In this document: positions 51,321 through 61,060 of the stretch, piece after piece
How positions within the stretch are numbered: the first letter of the stretch is position 1
Layout: every line of letters begins with the position of its first letter
From: Bacteroidota bacterium
GTDB taxonomy: Bacteria; Bacteroidota; Bacteroidia; Chitinophagales; Chitinophagaceae
Length of the DNA stretch: 64,000 bases
Direction: 5' to 3'
Assembly (NCBI GenBank): GCA_018266575.1
Contig: JAFEAE010000017.1
Coordinates: forward strand, 248,001-312,000
Program-made: the position numbers and the translations under genes
Notes under the pieces: model-generated
What the model saw: only the letters and a program-made list of their open reading frames with translations
The model's database searches: none
Told to the model about the DNA's origin: nothing

Positions 51321-53312
51321 TCATAATTTTTTCACCCGCATATTTCTGAACCGCACTACATCTCCATGTCCTAAAAATCCGAGGTGGCCGCTTTTTCTTG
51401 ACAACCCTGGATGCTCACGGTGATCCATAGTCGCAGTAAAATTTTTCGAAGCCTCTTTTATATCGCCGTCTAAAATAACTGTGCCATTTAATGTTACTTT
51501 TATTTTATTTCCCTTAGCAATTATTTCTTCTTTGTTCCATTCACCTGTTGGCAGCAGGTACCCGCGTTTTGCAGGTATCACACCATAAACAGAACCATGA
51601 TACTGGTACACGTGCAGGTCTTTATATACCGGCGCTTCATTATCCAATACCTGTATTTCCATTCCCACATAAGCCGCATCACCTTCTAATGGCGCACGGA
51701 TACCGATGCCGTTATTTGCACCGGGCGTTAACTGAAATTCGAAACGATATACAAAATTCGAAAACTCATCTTTCGTGTATAAATTTCCACCGCCACCAAC
51801 ATTGGGATTAACTTCTACTACCCCATCTCTCACCGGATAACCTGCTATATTGCCCGTCCATTGATCAAGGTTTGTACCATCAAACAAAGAAACAAAACCT
51901 TGCTTCTTTTCTTCATCACTCAACACATAAGGTTCATTAGTGGGAATTTCCCGCAAGTAAATATTTTTGTAGGCTACATACGTTCCGTGCGCCTGTAATT
52001 CGATCTGCTCTTTCGTAAAAATCGGAATGCTGTGATCCCAATAATTTTCCAATGGAATATTATCGGTTACTAAAATCCCGTTGAGATAAACAGTTACCCG
52101 TTCACCTTTCATAATGATGTGAAAACGGTTCCACTCTTCTATTTTGTTATCAGCAACTACCAACGGTTTACTTTCATATTTCTGGTTGTTATACAATCCG
52201 CCTGAACCTACCTGCGCACCAACATCTCTCCTGCTTGTATCCCATATCTGCACTTGCGGGGTACCACGCAAATAAATACCGGCATCGCCTTTTTCAGTGA
52301 TCTTCCAGTCAACATACATTTCCATGTCTGCGTATTTTTTTACAGTGGCAAGATTATCTCCATGCCCGGTAAAAATCAACAAGCCATCTTTTACTATCCA
52401 ATCCCCTTTTGTTTTTTCATTGGCAGCTTTTTCTGCGGAATCCAAAGAAGCTGCAGACATTTTTGAACGTGTGATCGGGTTGCCTACCAATGCTTTCCAT
52501 CCGGAGAGGTCAATTCCATTGAATAAACTTACAAACCCATAATCGTAAGGCATTTTACGCAACACATTTTGCAGTTTGCTTACCAGCACAGCGCTGTCAT
52601 CACCGTGTATCAACGGCAATGCAGTTTCCAATGCATCTCTTACTATTGGTCCCCTGATATTCTCATCAGCTATTTCTAGACGCGCAAGCGCCAATGCTGC
52701 ATCATTTGCAACATCTGCATCTTTTAATGATTTGCTTACGAGCATAAAACTGCTGAAACCCGGGATATGTGCAGCCTGAGATAAAATATTTTTTTTATCT
52801 ACAGGATTTTTGGCAGCAGCCATCTCATCTTCGAGCAATAATAATTTTTGCTCATCATTTAACGATCTTGTCGAAATGATTTTGCTCTCAGGCAATTTTG
52901 GCAAACTGTTATTTGCCTGTTCGATAGCGGATTTATCTGCAAGCAAATTCAATTGCGACTGGATCAAAATTTTTGCATATTCGGTTTTGGAAGAAGAAAG
53001 ATATTTCTCCAATAAAATTATTGCAGCAGTTTTTTTGTTTGCATCCATCGACGCTTCATTTACATAAGCGCTTAACGCATAGGTAGCTTTTACTTTCAAA
53101 GAATCATCGTCCAGCAATTTCATAAATGCTTTCCATTCGGATTTATTCCACGTGCCCATCGCCGTTAGTGAAGCAGTTGCGTCCGAAGTATGCTGATATG
53201 GAAATGCAGCAATACCTGTAATAACTTTTTCTTTTGCTGATTGTGCCTGCACATTTGTAAGTACAGTTGTGAAAAGAATTGCAGTGATAATAAAAGAGGA
53301 GTATTTTTTCAT
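51321..53312 (-). CDS. Two-domain DUF1080 (3-keto-glycoside hydrolase type) protein
   Basis: From ATG 53312 the 663-residue protein begins with a signal peptide (MKKYSSFIITAILFTTVLTNVQAQ). A helical HEAT-like N-terminal half leads to two DUF1080 domains, opening GFVSLFNGIDLSGWKALVG and GFVSLFDGTNLDQWTGN, each with a beta-sandwich core. DUF1080 members include 3-keto-disaccharide hydrolases and lectin-like glycan binders. A Gfo/Idh/MocA oxidoreductase gene is just upstream on the same strand, so the pair could oxidise and then cleave glycosides. The longer frame to 53405 is rejected because it buries the signal. Confidence 0.85.
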   Translation of the reverse strand: MKKYSSFIITAILFTTVLTNVQAQSAKEKVITGIAAFPYQHTSDATASLTAMGTWNKSEWKAFMKLLDDDSLKVKATYALSAYVNEASMDANKKTAAIILLEKYLSSSKTEYAKILIQSQLNLLADKSAIEQANNSLPKLPESKIISTRSLNDEQKLLLLEDEMAAAKNPVDKKNILSQAAHIPGFSSFMLVSKSLKDADVANDAALALARLEIADENIRGPIVRDALETALPLIHGDDSAVLVSKLQNVLRKMPYDYGFVSLFNGIDLSGWKALVGNPITRSKMSAASLDSAEKAANEKTKGDWIVKDGLLIFTGHGDNLATVKKYADMEMYVDWKITEKGDAGIYLRGTPQVQIWDTSRRDVGAQVGSGGLYNNQKYESKPLVVADNKIEEWNRFHIIMKGERVTVYLNGILVTDNIPLENYWDHSIPIFTKEQIELQAHGTYVAYKNIYLREIPTNEPYVLSDEEKKQGFVSLFDGTNLDQWTGNIAGYPVRDGVVEVNPNVGGGGNLYTKDEFSNFVYRFEFQLTPGANNGIGIRAPLEGDAAYVGMEIQVLDNEAPVYKDLHVYQYHGSVYGVIPAKRGYLLPTGEWNKEEIIAKGNKIKVTLNGTVILDGDIKEASKNFTATMDHREHPGLSRKSGHLGFLGHGDVVRFRNMRVKKL

Positions 53313-53325
53313 TGTGAAATTTTTT

Positions 53326-53402
53326 TTAACCGCGAAGCACGTTAAGTTTTCGCAAAGCATACGAAGGCTTTGTTTTAATTTCTCTGCGGTTAACAAGTCA
53401 AA
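53326..53402. repeat. 9-nt periodic inverted-arm element
   Basis: TTAACCGC (53326-53333) pairs with GCGGTTAA (53386-53393). Inside are CGCGAAGCA, CGTTAAGTT and TTCGCAAAG-like units, the family of CGAAG repeats seen between genes of many bacteria. It separates the DUF1080 and oxidoreductase genes. Confidence 0.65.
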
Positions 53403-53439
53403 CATTCGTTTTTAATTTTTTTCGATTTTAGTTTTTCTG

Positions 53440-54708
53440 TTAAATGTGCCACGGCCCCCTCATTGGAGGATTGATCAAATAATTGGCTTCATCGTCACCA
53501 ATGAAAACCTGGTTAACAGGATCAAACTGCAACGATCTTCCTAACTGCAATGCAATTTTTCCCATGTTGATAATTGTACACGACCTGAAGCCGTTCATTT
53601 CATTCAATGCAAATGGCTTCCTGTATTTCACAGAGTCGAGAAAATCAGTTACCTGTGGTGCAGGGTCGGGCATCAATGCTAATTTTTCTTTCAGGTTAGG
53701 AATATCTGACTTGAAACCGGCATACAATTTTCCTTTCGGGCCAACGATGTATGCAGCATCAGGGTCTTTGGCTTCTCCATCTAAAATTATTTTACACCCA
53801 TCTTCATACGTGAATGTAATTTTTCTGAATGTGCCAACAGCATCAGGATGTTGCTGTTCTGCATCTACTTCTACTGATACCGGGCTTGTATCATCTTTCC
53901 CTAAAAAATATTGAATGGGATCGATATAATGTTGCCCCATATCACCAAGCCCGCCGCCATCGTAATCCCAATAACCCCTGAAGGTTTGATGCACACGATG
54001 CGGATTGTACGGTTTGTATGGTGCGGGCCCGAGCCATCTGTCGTAATCGAGTTCAGGAGGTACGGGCATGGTTTCTAATTTTGTTTTTCCTACCCAATAA
54101 AATTTCCAGTCGAACCCTGTCGTTTTACTAACGGTCACGGTTAGCGGCCATCCAAGCAATCCCGATTCAACTAATTTTTTTATTGGCCTCACTGTTGTAT
54201 TCATTCCATAAAAATTATCGCTGAAACGAAACCAGGTATTCAGGCGGAACATACGTTTATATTGCTGCACGGCTTCTATCACTTTTTTTCCTTCTCCGAT
54301 CGTTCTCGTCATCGGCTTTTCGCACCATATATCTTTACCTGCTTTCGCAGCATCAATTGCAATTAAACCATGCCAGTGCGGAGGTGTTGCAATATGAACA
54401 ATATCCACTTCCGGTAACGCTACCAATTCACGGTGATCATGAAATGTTTTCACTCCGCCACCGATCATGTTTGCAGCTTCGCTTAAATGATTTTTATCAA
54501 CATCACAAATAGCAACCACCCGTGTTCCTGCATAATTAATATGGCCTTTGCCCATTCCGCCAACGCCTACAATTGCTTTGGTAAGCTGGTCGCTCGGTGC
54601 TATAAAGCCTCTGCCAAGCACATGCCTGGGCACAATAAAAAAGCCTGCAGCGAGTGCCGTGGAATTTTTTATAAACCGGCGCCTGCTGTTTTTAAGAGAT
54701 GATTTCAT
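53440..54708 (-). CDS. Exported Gfo/Idh/MocA oxidoreductase, Tat signal
   Basis: The 422-residue protein starts with a twin-arginine signal (NSRRRFIKNSTALAAGFFI), so it is exported folded with its cofactor. The Rossmann segment is AIVGVGGMGKGH (residues 45-56), followed by HIATPPHWHGLIAIDAAKAGKDIWCEKPM, containing the conserved EKP, and a C-terminal substrate domain (GDMGQHYIDPIQYFL). Exported members of this family with DUF1080 neighbours oxidise the 3-position of glycosides in known systems. The DUF1080 gene follows 34 bp after the repeat element region. Confidence 0.88.
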   Translation of the reverse strand: MKSSLKNSRRRFIKNSTALAAGFFIVPRHVLGRGFIAPSDQLTKAIVGVGGMGKGHINYAGTRVVAICDVDKNHLSEAANMIGGGVKTFHDHRELVALPEVDIVHIATPPHWHGLIAIDAAKAGKDIWCEKPMTRTIGEGKKVIEAVQQYKRMFRLNTWFRFSDNFYGMNTTVRPIKKLVESGLLGWPLTVTVSKTTGFDWKFYWVGKTKLETMPVPPELDYDRWLGPAPYKPYNPHRVHQTFRGYWDYDGGGLGDMGQHYIDPIQYFLGKDDTSPVSVEVDAEQQHPDAVGTFRKITFTYEDGCKIILDGEAKDPDAAYIVGPKGKLYAGFKSDIPNLKEKLALMPDPAPQVTDFLDSVKYRKPFALNEMNGFRSCTIINMGKIALQLGRSLQFDPVNQVFIGDDEANYLINPPMRGPWHI

Positions 54709-55189
54709 TGCCTTGAATTATGAATTGAATTAAAAAGAAGTTTTGGTAAATGCAGAATAAGGAAAATCAAGATACCGAAAAATAAAATACAGCAGTTCAA
54801 CTAAATTTCGATTTACTGTGATTTTATGAACAATTTTTAATACGTATATTTTTGATCTGTAAAATAACAGGTGCAAATAATTTATAGACACTCCCGCCAT
54901 CATTCCCATTCCGCTTCAAGCGGGAGAAATCTGCTATTAAATTCTTTATATGTTCTTGTTCTTTTTTACTTCGTCAAAAAAAGAACCAAAAAGGGAGGGC
55001 CGATTAAGCTTTTGTACTAATGTGATGAAGAACATTTGTTCCTTGATCGGTTTTCTGGGACAAGAAATTTTTTAAATCACGCATCATCATAATTACAAGT
55101 GAACTCATGAATAAATATCAAGAGCCGTAAATGATGAAAAATAAAGTTTAAAGAAAATAGATAACTTTAATCACTTCATCAGAACTTCC
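54709..55189. other. 481-bp divergent gap, no gene seen
   Basis: It lies between the divergent oxidoreductase and GH116 genes and holds copy 1 of a dispersed repeat (54962-55076). A TAACTTTA sequence at 55162-55169, 20 nt before the GH116 ATG, is near the TAnnTTTG consensus. No ORF is supported. Confidence 0.4.
54962..55076. repeat. Dispersed repeat, copy 1
   Basis: Shares ACTTCGTCAAAAAAAGAAC, ATTAAGCTTT, GTACTAATGTG and CAAGAAATTTTTTAAA words in the same order with 61061-61231. It lies in the divergent gap before the GH116 gene. Confidence 0.6.
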
Positions 55190-57913
55190 ATGAACCCAAT
55201 AAATCAAAACAAACACCCTCGCAGGGTTTTTTTGAAAAACAGCAGCCTTGCAACTCCGTTATTCTTGTTTCAAGTTCCTTCCTGGGTGAAAAGCTTGATA
55301 ACGTCAGTAAGCGATAATCCATTTCCGTTGGACAACATTCCTGCAAATAAAAATCTTGACCCGGCATGGATCAAATCGTTATATAAAAGAGATAAACCAA
55401 CTACTTATTGCAAAACAAAAAATGAATTGAAATATATCGGCATGCCTGCCGGTGGCCTGCACTGCGGAACTGTCTACCTGGGTGGAGACGGCAGGTTATG
55501 GCTATGGGAAATTTATAATGACGACCGCGAAGGCATCGACCCAAAAACAATAACATGGAACAATGGTACAAGAGATTTGCAGGTACCAAACCGTGACGGC
55601 GCAAATTATGTTGAGCCTGCGATTGCTGATAATAAAAGAACATTGGAACAAGGTTTTGCTTTGCATATTAATGATGGAAGCAAAACCATCATCAAAGAAT
55701 TAAAAGAAAGCGACTGGGATGAAATTTTATTTGAAGCCACTTATCCGCTCGCTGTTATTCATTACATCGATAAAAATATGCCCATAGAAATTACAGTAAC
55801 CGCAGGGCCTTTGTTTATTCCGTTGGATGCAGATAATTCTGAATTGCCGGCAACTGTTTTTGCTATTAATATAAAAAATAAAAGCGATAAAAAAATTGAT
55901 GTAACAGTAGCCGGTTGGCTGGAAAACGGTGCTAACAAGATCACAGCAAAAGAAAATGATGGGACAAAGATGAACGAAGCCATTATTCAAAAAGAATATG
56001 CTGCAATTTTTTCTTCGTTCAAGGCAAATAATCCGCAGGCAACAACACAACCCGATGCAGGCACAACATGCATTTCTTTTATCGGCACAAATGCAACATT
56101 AAACACCAATGCAGAACCCTGGCCTGTTGATGAACATTTTTTCAATTCAAAAAACGAAAAAAATGCTGAAAGTTCTCCATCAGAAAAACTCACAGGCTGC
56201 ATTCTTTCAACAGAAAATATTGAAGCCGGAAACAGCAAACAATTTCATTATGCTTTAAGCTGGCATTTCAATCATCCATTGCAAAAGCTTGACAAGCTTA
56301 AAGAAATTCAAGACAAGGAAGGTTATTATTATGGCAAACGGTTTAGCAATGCAGCAGCAGTAGCAAATTATATCGCGACCAATTTTGAAAAATTATATTC
56401 TCAAACAGTGTTGTGGCAACAGACTTATTATGATTCTTCGTTGCCGCACTGGCTGCTGGAAAGATCGGTCATTAATATCGGCACATTGGCAACAGCGAAC
56501 ACTTATCGTTTTGCAGACGGCCGTTTCTGGGGTTGGGAAGGAGTGAACTCCTGCGAAGGAACATGCACACATGTATGGCAATATGCACAGGCGATGGCAA
56601 GGATTTTTCCATCGTTGGAAAAAGATACGAGACAACGCACTGACCTCGGCACTGCATTACTGAGTAATGGCGGAATTCTTTTTCGTGCAGAATATGCCGA
56701 CCGTCCTGCTATTGACGGACAAGCAGGAACAATACTTCGCATTTACCGCGAACACCAGATGAGTGCTGATGATAGCTTCCTGAAATTAAACTGGGGCAAC
56801 ATAAAGAAGGCTACATTGTTTATGATGGCACAGGATAAAAATAATGATGGCATCACAGACACTCCGATGGAAAATACGTTGGATGCAATGTGGGATGGCG
56901 AGATTGCATGGATCGCAGGATTATGCATTGCTGCTGCAAAAGCTGCACAACTGATGGCTGAAGAAATGCATGATATTGATTTTGCAAAAGTATGTAATGC
57001 GTATGTTGAAAAAGGTTGTGCAAACATGGCTGATAAATTATTCAATGGCGAATATTTTATTCATCGTGCCGGTGAAACAGGAAGAAAAAATTTAGGCTCT
57101 TATGATACATGCCATATAGACCAGGTTTACGGGCAAAGCTGGGCATGGCAGGTTGGGATAGGAAGGTTGTGGGACAAAGAAAAAACATTGTCGGCCTTGC
57201 GCTCATTATGGAAATACAATTTTGCGCCGGATGTTGGCCCTTATATAAAAACACATTTGGGCGGAAGGCCTTATGCATTGCCAGGCGAAGCGGGATTGGT
57301 AATGAATACAAATCCTTACAACAACAAAAAACCGTACGGTGAAAATGAAAGCTGGCAGATGGGATATTTTAATGAATGTATGACCGGCTTTGAACACCAG
57401 GTTGCCAGTCACATGATGGCAGAAGGAATGACAGATGAAGCGTTAATAATAACTAAGGCTATACATGACCGTTATAATGCTGGAAAAAGAAACCCGTATA
57501 ACGAAATTGAATGCAGCGACCACTACGCCCGTGCCATGGCAAGTTATGGAACATTGATTACCGCATGTGGTTTTGAATATCACGGGCCGAAAGGTTATAT
57601 ACGTTTTTCACCAAAATGGAACAAGGAAAATTTTAAAGCGCCTTTTACTACAGCGGAAGGTTGGGGAACTTTCACACAAAATGCAAACGTAAATACACAA
57701 CAACATGTTTTTGATATTAAGTACGGTTCTCTGCGTTTAAATAAAATTGTTGTAGATAAATTGTTGAATCAAAAGATAAAAAGAGTTGTTGTAATGCTTG
57801 GTGATAAAAGGATTGGAGCAATTTATAAAGAAGGTGAAACAGGTGTATCTATAGAATTTAAAGAACCCGTTAAAATTAAAGCAGGTGAAAAGCTGGAAAT
57901 TGAAATCAGGTGA
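55190..57913 (+). CDS. GH116 family glycosidase, Tat-type signal
   Basis: The 907-residue protein has an N-terminal twin-Arg-like signal (HPRRVFLKNSSLATPLFLF), a GH116 N-terminal beta domain (MPAGGLHCGTVYLGGDGRLWLWE) and an (alpha/alpha)6 catalytic domain. GH116 members are beta-glucosidases, beta-xylosidases or glucosylceramidases. By position the likely nucleophile is Glu456 (NSCEGTCTHVW) and the acid/base Asp565 (NTLDAMWDG), though the spacing differs from the best-studied member. The C-terminal HARAMASYGTLITACGFEYHGPKG is conserved. It probably acts on plant or fungal glycosides in the periplasm. Confidence 0.87.
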   Translation: MNPINQNKHPRRVFLKNSSLATPLFLFQVPSWVKSLITSVSDNPFPLDNIPANKNLDPAWIKSLYKRDKPTTYCKTKNELKYIGMPAGGLHCGTVYLGGDGRLWLWEIYNDDREGIDPKTITWNNGTRDLQVPNRDGANYVEPAIADNKRTLEQGFALHINDGSKTIIKELKESDWDEILFEATYPLAVIHYIDKNMPIEITVTAGPLFIPLDADNSELPATVFAINIKNKSDKKIDVTVAGWLENGANKITAKENDGTKMNEAIIQKEYAAIFSSFKANNPQATTQPDAGTTCISFIGTNATLNTNAEPWPVDEHFFNSKNEKNAESSPSEKLTGCILSTENIEAGNSKQFHYALSWHFNHPLQKLDKLKEIQDKEGYYYGKRFSNAAAVANYIATNFEKLYSQTVLWQQTYYDSSLPHWLLERSVINIGTLATANTYRFADGRFWGWEGVNSCEGTCTHVWQYAQAMARIFPSLEKDTRQRTDLGTALLSNGGILFRAEYADRPAIDGQAGTILRIYREHQMSADDSFLKLNWGNIKKATLFMMAQDKNNDGITDTPMENTLDAMWDGEIAWIAGLCIAAAKAAQLMAEEMHDIDFAKVCNAYVEKGCANMADKLFNGEYFIHRAGETGRKNLGSYDTCHIDQVYGQSWAWQVGIGRLWDKEKTLSALRSLWKYNFAPDVGPYIKTHLGGRPYALPGEAGLVMNTNPYNNKKPYGENESWQMGYFNECMTGFEHQVASHMMAEGMTDEALIITKAIHDRYNAGKRNPYNEIECSDHYARAMASYGTLITACGFEYHGPKGYIRFSPKWNKENFKAPFTTAEGWGTFTQNANVNTQQHVFDIKYGSLRLNKIVVDKLLNQKIKRVVVMLGDKRIGAIYKEGETGVSIEFKEPVKIKAGEKLEIEIR

Positions 57914-58024
57914 TTGGGTTTTGTTTGAATATAACAGATATATGCGAATGGCTTTTATAAAAACCCGAAATTATTTTGTGATATCTTAAATTAAAGTATC
58001 TGTTTCAAGCTTTAAAAATACTAT

Positions 58025-58576
58025 TTGAAAATAAAAGATTACCAGGACGGAAAACTAATAATCCTAAGCGAAGCATTTGATGACAGGTCAAAAATCTTAT
58101 ATTTTTCCTATTCGCTTTCTTTTATTTTTAGTGCAACAATTTTCGCGTGGATTATCTTTTCAGGCTTTGTCAATATTACTTCTACCATATTCAGTCTTTC
58201 CTTTGCATCTGCTTTTTATGTAGCGGGCTATCGGTTTTTAAACAAAACTCTTATGGGCGAAAAAATATTTATAAATGCCAATAAGTTTTTACTCACAAAA
58301 TCCGGATTTCTTCATACACAGAAAAAAACATACGAAATTTCAAAAATCACAAATTTCAGAAACCTTGACAAGCCGGAAATATCAAAGCATCCCCTGGCTG
58401 GAGAAACTTACGATTATTTAGGGTTCCAAACTGAGCAACAAGTAATCAACGAAATGCATGGTGACAACCGACTCGCATTTGACTATGAAAACAAGACTAT
58501 TTCATTTGGGCAAAATGTATATTCATGGGAATTCGAAGAGATGCAAGCCGTACTGGAAAAATTCCAAAATAAGTAA
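58025..58576 (+). CDS. Membrane protein, unknown function
   Basis: The 183-residue product starts at TTG 58025; two adjacent helices (about residues 25-45 and 48-68) form a hairpin, and the rest is a cytoplasmic domain with YEISKITNFRNLDKPEIS and an ending LGFQTEQQVINEM.. SWEFEEMQAVLEKFQNK. PH-like or photosystem-assembly-like small domains follow similar hairpins in other bacteria, but I make no firm family call. It is 111 bp after GH116 and not clearly in an operon. Confidence 0.6.
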   Translation: MKIKDYQDGKLIILSEAFDDRSKILYFSYSLSFIFSATIFAWIIFSGFVNITSTIFSLSFASAFYVAGYRFLNKTLMGEKIFINANKFLLTKSGFLHTQKKTYEISKITNFRNLDKPEISKHPLAGETYDYLGFQTEQQVINEMHGDNRLAFDYENKTISFGQNVYSWEFEEMQAVLEKFQNK

Positions 58577-58705
58577 TCTTGTAAAATTGCAGTAATGATT
58601 CTATAATCTGCATCAATATCAAACTTTCCCAATTTCTGATTTTCACTTAACTTCAGTGACAACTGTTTCTCAACTTCAATTAACGTATACCAAAACACAC
58701 TACAC

Positions 58706-60172
58706 ATGAAAAAGCCCTTCATTAATTTTATTTTCTTTTTACTGCTGATATTTAATTGCAGGTTGTATGCATCCGCAAATGGCGATACTACCGGAATTAT
58801 TCCCTATAGTAAATACATCAACGATAATATGCCGCAACATATACAGGAGTTTAAAGAATTTGTTTCTATACCAAGCCTCTCATCATTACCTGCAAATAAA
58901 AAAGAGGTGGAGCGTTGCGCAGAATGGCTCAAAGAAAAACTGCAGGCAAAAGGATTATTAAATGCGCAGGTATTGGCAACAGATGGGCATCCTGTTGTTT
59001 TCGCCGAGTGGAACAAAGCAAAAGGAAAACCAACGGTACTGATCTACGGGCATTACGATGTGCAACCGGTTCAGGAAGCGATGTGGAACTCGCTGCCGTT
59101 TGTTCCCAAAGAAGAAAACGGGCGTATATATGGACGTGGCGCTTCTGATGATAAAGGCGGAGTTGTTGTTGCTATCTGGGCAATTGAAGCGATGCTGAAA
59201 AAAGATGGCAGCTTACCTGTGAACATAAAATTTCTTTTTGAAGGTGAAGAAGAAATCGGCAGTCCGCATTTCACGCAATTTGTAACAACACATAAAGACC
59301 TTCTCAAAGCAGATTACGCATACAGTGTGGATGCATTTCAAAAAAGCGATACAGAACCTGAAATGGTGATGAGCGTTCGTGGTGCTGCCACAATGGAGTT
59401 TACTTTGAAAACAGCAAACCGCGATCTTCATTCGGGAGTATTTGGTGGTAAACTTCCAAATGCAGCGCAGATACTCTCCCAATTAGTGGCAACACTTCAT
59501 GATGCAGATGGAAAAGTTGCGGTAGAAGGTTTTTATGATACAGTGCAGCCGATGACCGCAGAAGAAAAAGCAATGGCAGCACACGCACCTTATGATGAAC
59601 AAAAAGAATTGCAGGAATATGGTGCTACATTGTTCAGTGGCGAGAAGGGCTATACTTCGGTGGAACGTGTTTGGTACCGGCCCACTTTGGATGTTACCGG
59701 CATGTGGAGTGGCTATACTGCAGAAGAAGGATTTCTGAATATTGTTCCCGGTTCTGCGCATTGCCGCATTATGTGCCGCCTTGTAGCAAACCAGCAGAGC
59801 GATGAAATTATTACACAGATCAAAAAACATATTGCCACACATTTGCCGGAAGGTGTTACGATCACATATAAAGACCTTGGCGGTTTTGCAAACGATGCAG
59901 CGAAATTTTCCACAAGCACTGATGCGTTCAAAGCAGCTTTTTCAGTGCTTACAAAATTATACGGCAAAGAACCGTTGCTGATGGGCACCGGTGGCAGCAA
60001 TGCAGCAGTTGGTATTATGATGAAACAACTTAACCTGCCGATGTATTCATTCGGGTTTTTGCAGGAAGATGAAAATTATCATTCGCATAATGAGTTCATG
60101 CGCATTTCTGATCTGAAAAAAGGGCAATATGCATTTTGTATGTTGCTGAAATATATTGGTGAGAAAAAATGA
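58706..60172 (+). CDS. M20 family dipeptidase, secreted
   Basis: The 488-residue protein has a signal peptide (MKKPFINFIFFLLLIFNCRLYASA) and an M20 metallopeptidase domain: YGHYDVQP (His116 zinc ligand, Asp118), GRGASDDKGG (bridging Asp148), FEGEEEIGS (catalytic and ligand Glu), the dimerisation domain (SVRGAATMEFTLKTANRDLHSG) and a C-terminal MGTGGSNAAV and EDENYHSHNEFMRI with the last His ligand. Members cut dipeptides or remove amino-acid groups. A strong terminator follows. Confidence 0.93.
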   Translation: MKKPFINFIFFLLLIFNCRLYASANGDTTGIIPYSKYINDNMPQHIQEFKEFVSIPSLSSLPANKKEVERCAEWLKEKLQAKGLLNAQVLATDGHPVVFAEWNKAKGKPTVLIYGHYDVQPVQEAMWNSLPFVPKEENGRIYGRGASDDKGGVVVAIWAIEAMLKKDGSLPVNIKFLFEGEEEIGSPHFTQFVTTHKDLLKADYAYSVDAFQKSDTEPEMVMSVRGAATMEFTLKTANRDLHSGVFGGKLPNAAQILSQLVATLHDADGKVAVEGFYDTVQPMTAEEKAMAAHAPYDEQKELQEYGATLFSGEKGYTSVERVWYRPTLDVTGMWSGYTAEEGFLNIVPGSAHCRIMCRLVANQQSDEIITQIKKHIATHLPEGVTITYKDLGGFANDAAKFSTSTDAFKAAFSVLTKLYGKEPLLMGTGGSNAAVGIMMKQLNLPMYSFGFLQEDENYHSHNEFMRISDLKKGQYAFCMLLKYIGEKK

Positions 60173-60200
60173 GCTGTTCAAAAAAAAGTTCTCCAATACA

Positions 60201-60237
60201 AAAATGCTCCCGAAAAAAAATTTTCCGGGAGCATTTT
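60201..60237. terminator. Bidirectional terminator
   Basis: AAAATGCTCCCG (60201-60212) pairs with CGGGAGCATTTT (60226-60237) around an A/T-rich loop. It ends the M20 gene (+) and the SnoaL-like gene (-). Confidence 0.9.
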
Positions 60238-60256
60238 CTTTCACTGAAAAAAATCC

Positions 60257-60610
60257 TTAATAGAAAAATTGCTCCGACACGATCTTTCCGTTTTTTACAT
60301 GGTATAGGCCTATCTCTTCCATGTTAGTCCGGGTGCCGCCTTTTGGTTGAAAATCCATCGTCATGTAGGAAATGAAATACTCTCCCGCTACTACAGGCTT
60401 GCCCGTTGTGCCGCCGTACATTGCTTCAACCATTTCATTCCATTTTTTTCCTTTTTCATGAATAGCCGCCATGCCTTCTGCTTTTTCCCAATCAGAACCC
60501 GGCGTTTCATCGCTGGTAGCATTTTCGCTGAAAAGCTCAGTGTAGATTTTGTCAAATGCACCTACCTGCATGTACTCGTAAAATTTGTCGGCAACTTCTT
60601 GTGTGGTCAT
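60257..60610 (-). CDS. SnoaL-like domain protein
   Basis: The 117-residue product resembles the SnoaL/NTF2-like fold: an N-terminal helix (EVADKFYEYMQVGAFDKIYTEL), a beta hairpin with FISYMTMDFQPKGGTRTNMEE and the C-terminal LYHVKNGKIVSEQFFY. This fold serves many roles (isomerases, binding proteins), so no reaction can be named. Cytoplasmic. It is 44 bp downstream of a second small gene on the same strand. Confidence 0.75.
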   Translation of the reverse strand: MTTQEVADKFYEYMQVGAFDKIYTELFSENATSDETPGSDWEKAEGMAAIHEKGKKWNEMVEAMYGGTTGKPVVAGEYFISYMTMDFQPKGGTRTNMEEIGLYHVKNGKIVSEQFFY

Positions 60611-60654
60611 GATGTTTGATTTTATGGTTAATGGAATTTGAATATGAAAATAAT

Positions 60655-60993
60655 TTATTCAAGCTGCCTGCTGATACATTCTTCAATCCAGTCAATCCTC
60701 GTCATCCCGACCTTTGCTATTAAATAAGAAATATTTTCGCAACTAACTACCCAACGATGATTTTGCTTCAGCATGTAAAAGGTATGAGTGCCGGTGTAAT
60801 GCTCAAGAACAATCTTATACCTATCCGCCCTTTCATATTCTTCATTACCGGAAATATCAGGATGAAATGACACCTGGTATATGATTTTTCCTTCACAATA
60901 TTCATTCCTGAAAATGAACTGTGTATTATCAGTAAAAAATCTTTTCTGTTTTTCCTTAGTGGGCAGGTTTTCCATGCCGGCGTTTTCATGCAA
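60655..60993 (-). CDS. Hypothetical protein, unknown function
   Basis: This 112-residue protein is cytoplasmic and rich in aromatic and charged residues. Its middle (DRYKIVLEHYTGTHTFYMLKQNHRWVV) could be a beta-sheet. An alternative start at the internal Met (MENLPTKEKQK), 6 codons downstream, is possible. No family recognised. It precedes the SnoaL-like gene by 44 bp and may be co-transcribed with it. Confidence 0.5.
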   Translation of the reverse strand: MHENAGMENLPTKEKQKRFFTDNTQFIFRNEYCEGKIIYQVSFHPDISGNEEYERADRYKIVLEHYTGTHTFYMLKQNHRWVVSCENISYLIAKVGMTRIDWIEECISRQLE

Positions 60994-61060
60994 GATAAAG
61001 TAAATACCGGGAAATACTAAAATAATTAGTATCTATTTACTAAAAATTATAACTTTTATT

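Noticed and set aside
58483..58722. 79-codon frame on the - strand overlapping two + strand genes
   Set aside because: Part of it looks protein-like (VEKQLSLKLSENQKLGK) but it overlaps the 3' end of 58025-58576 and the M20 start; no family recognised. At most a gene remnant.
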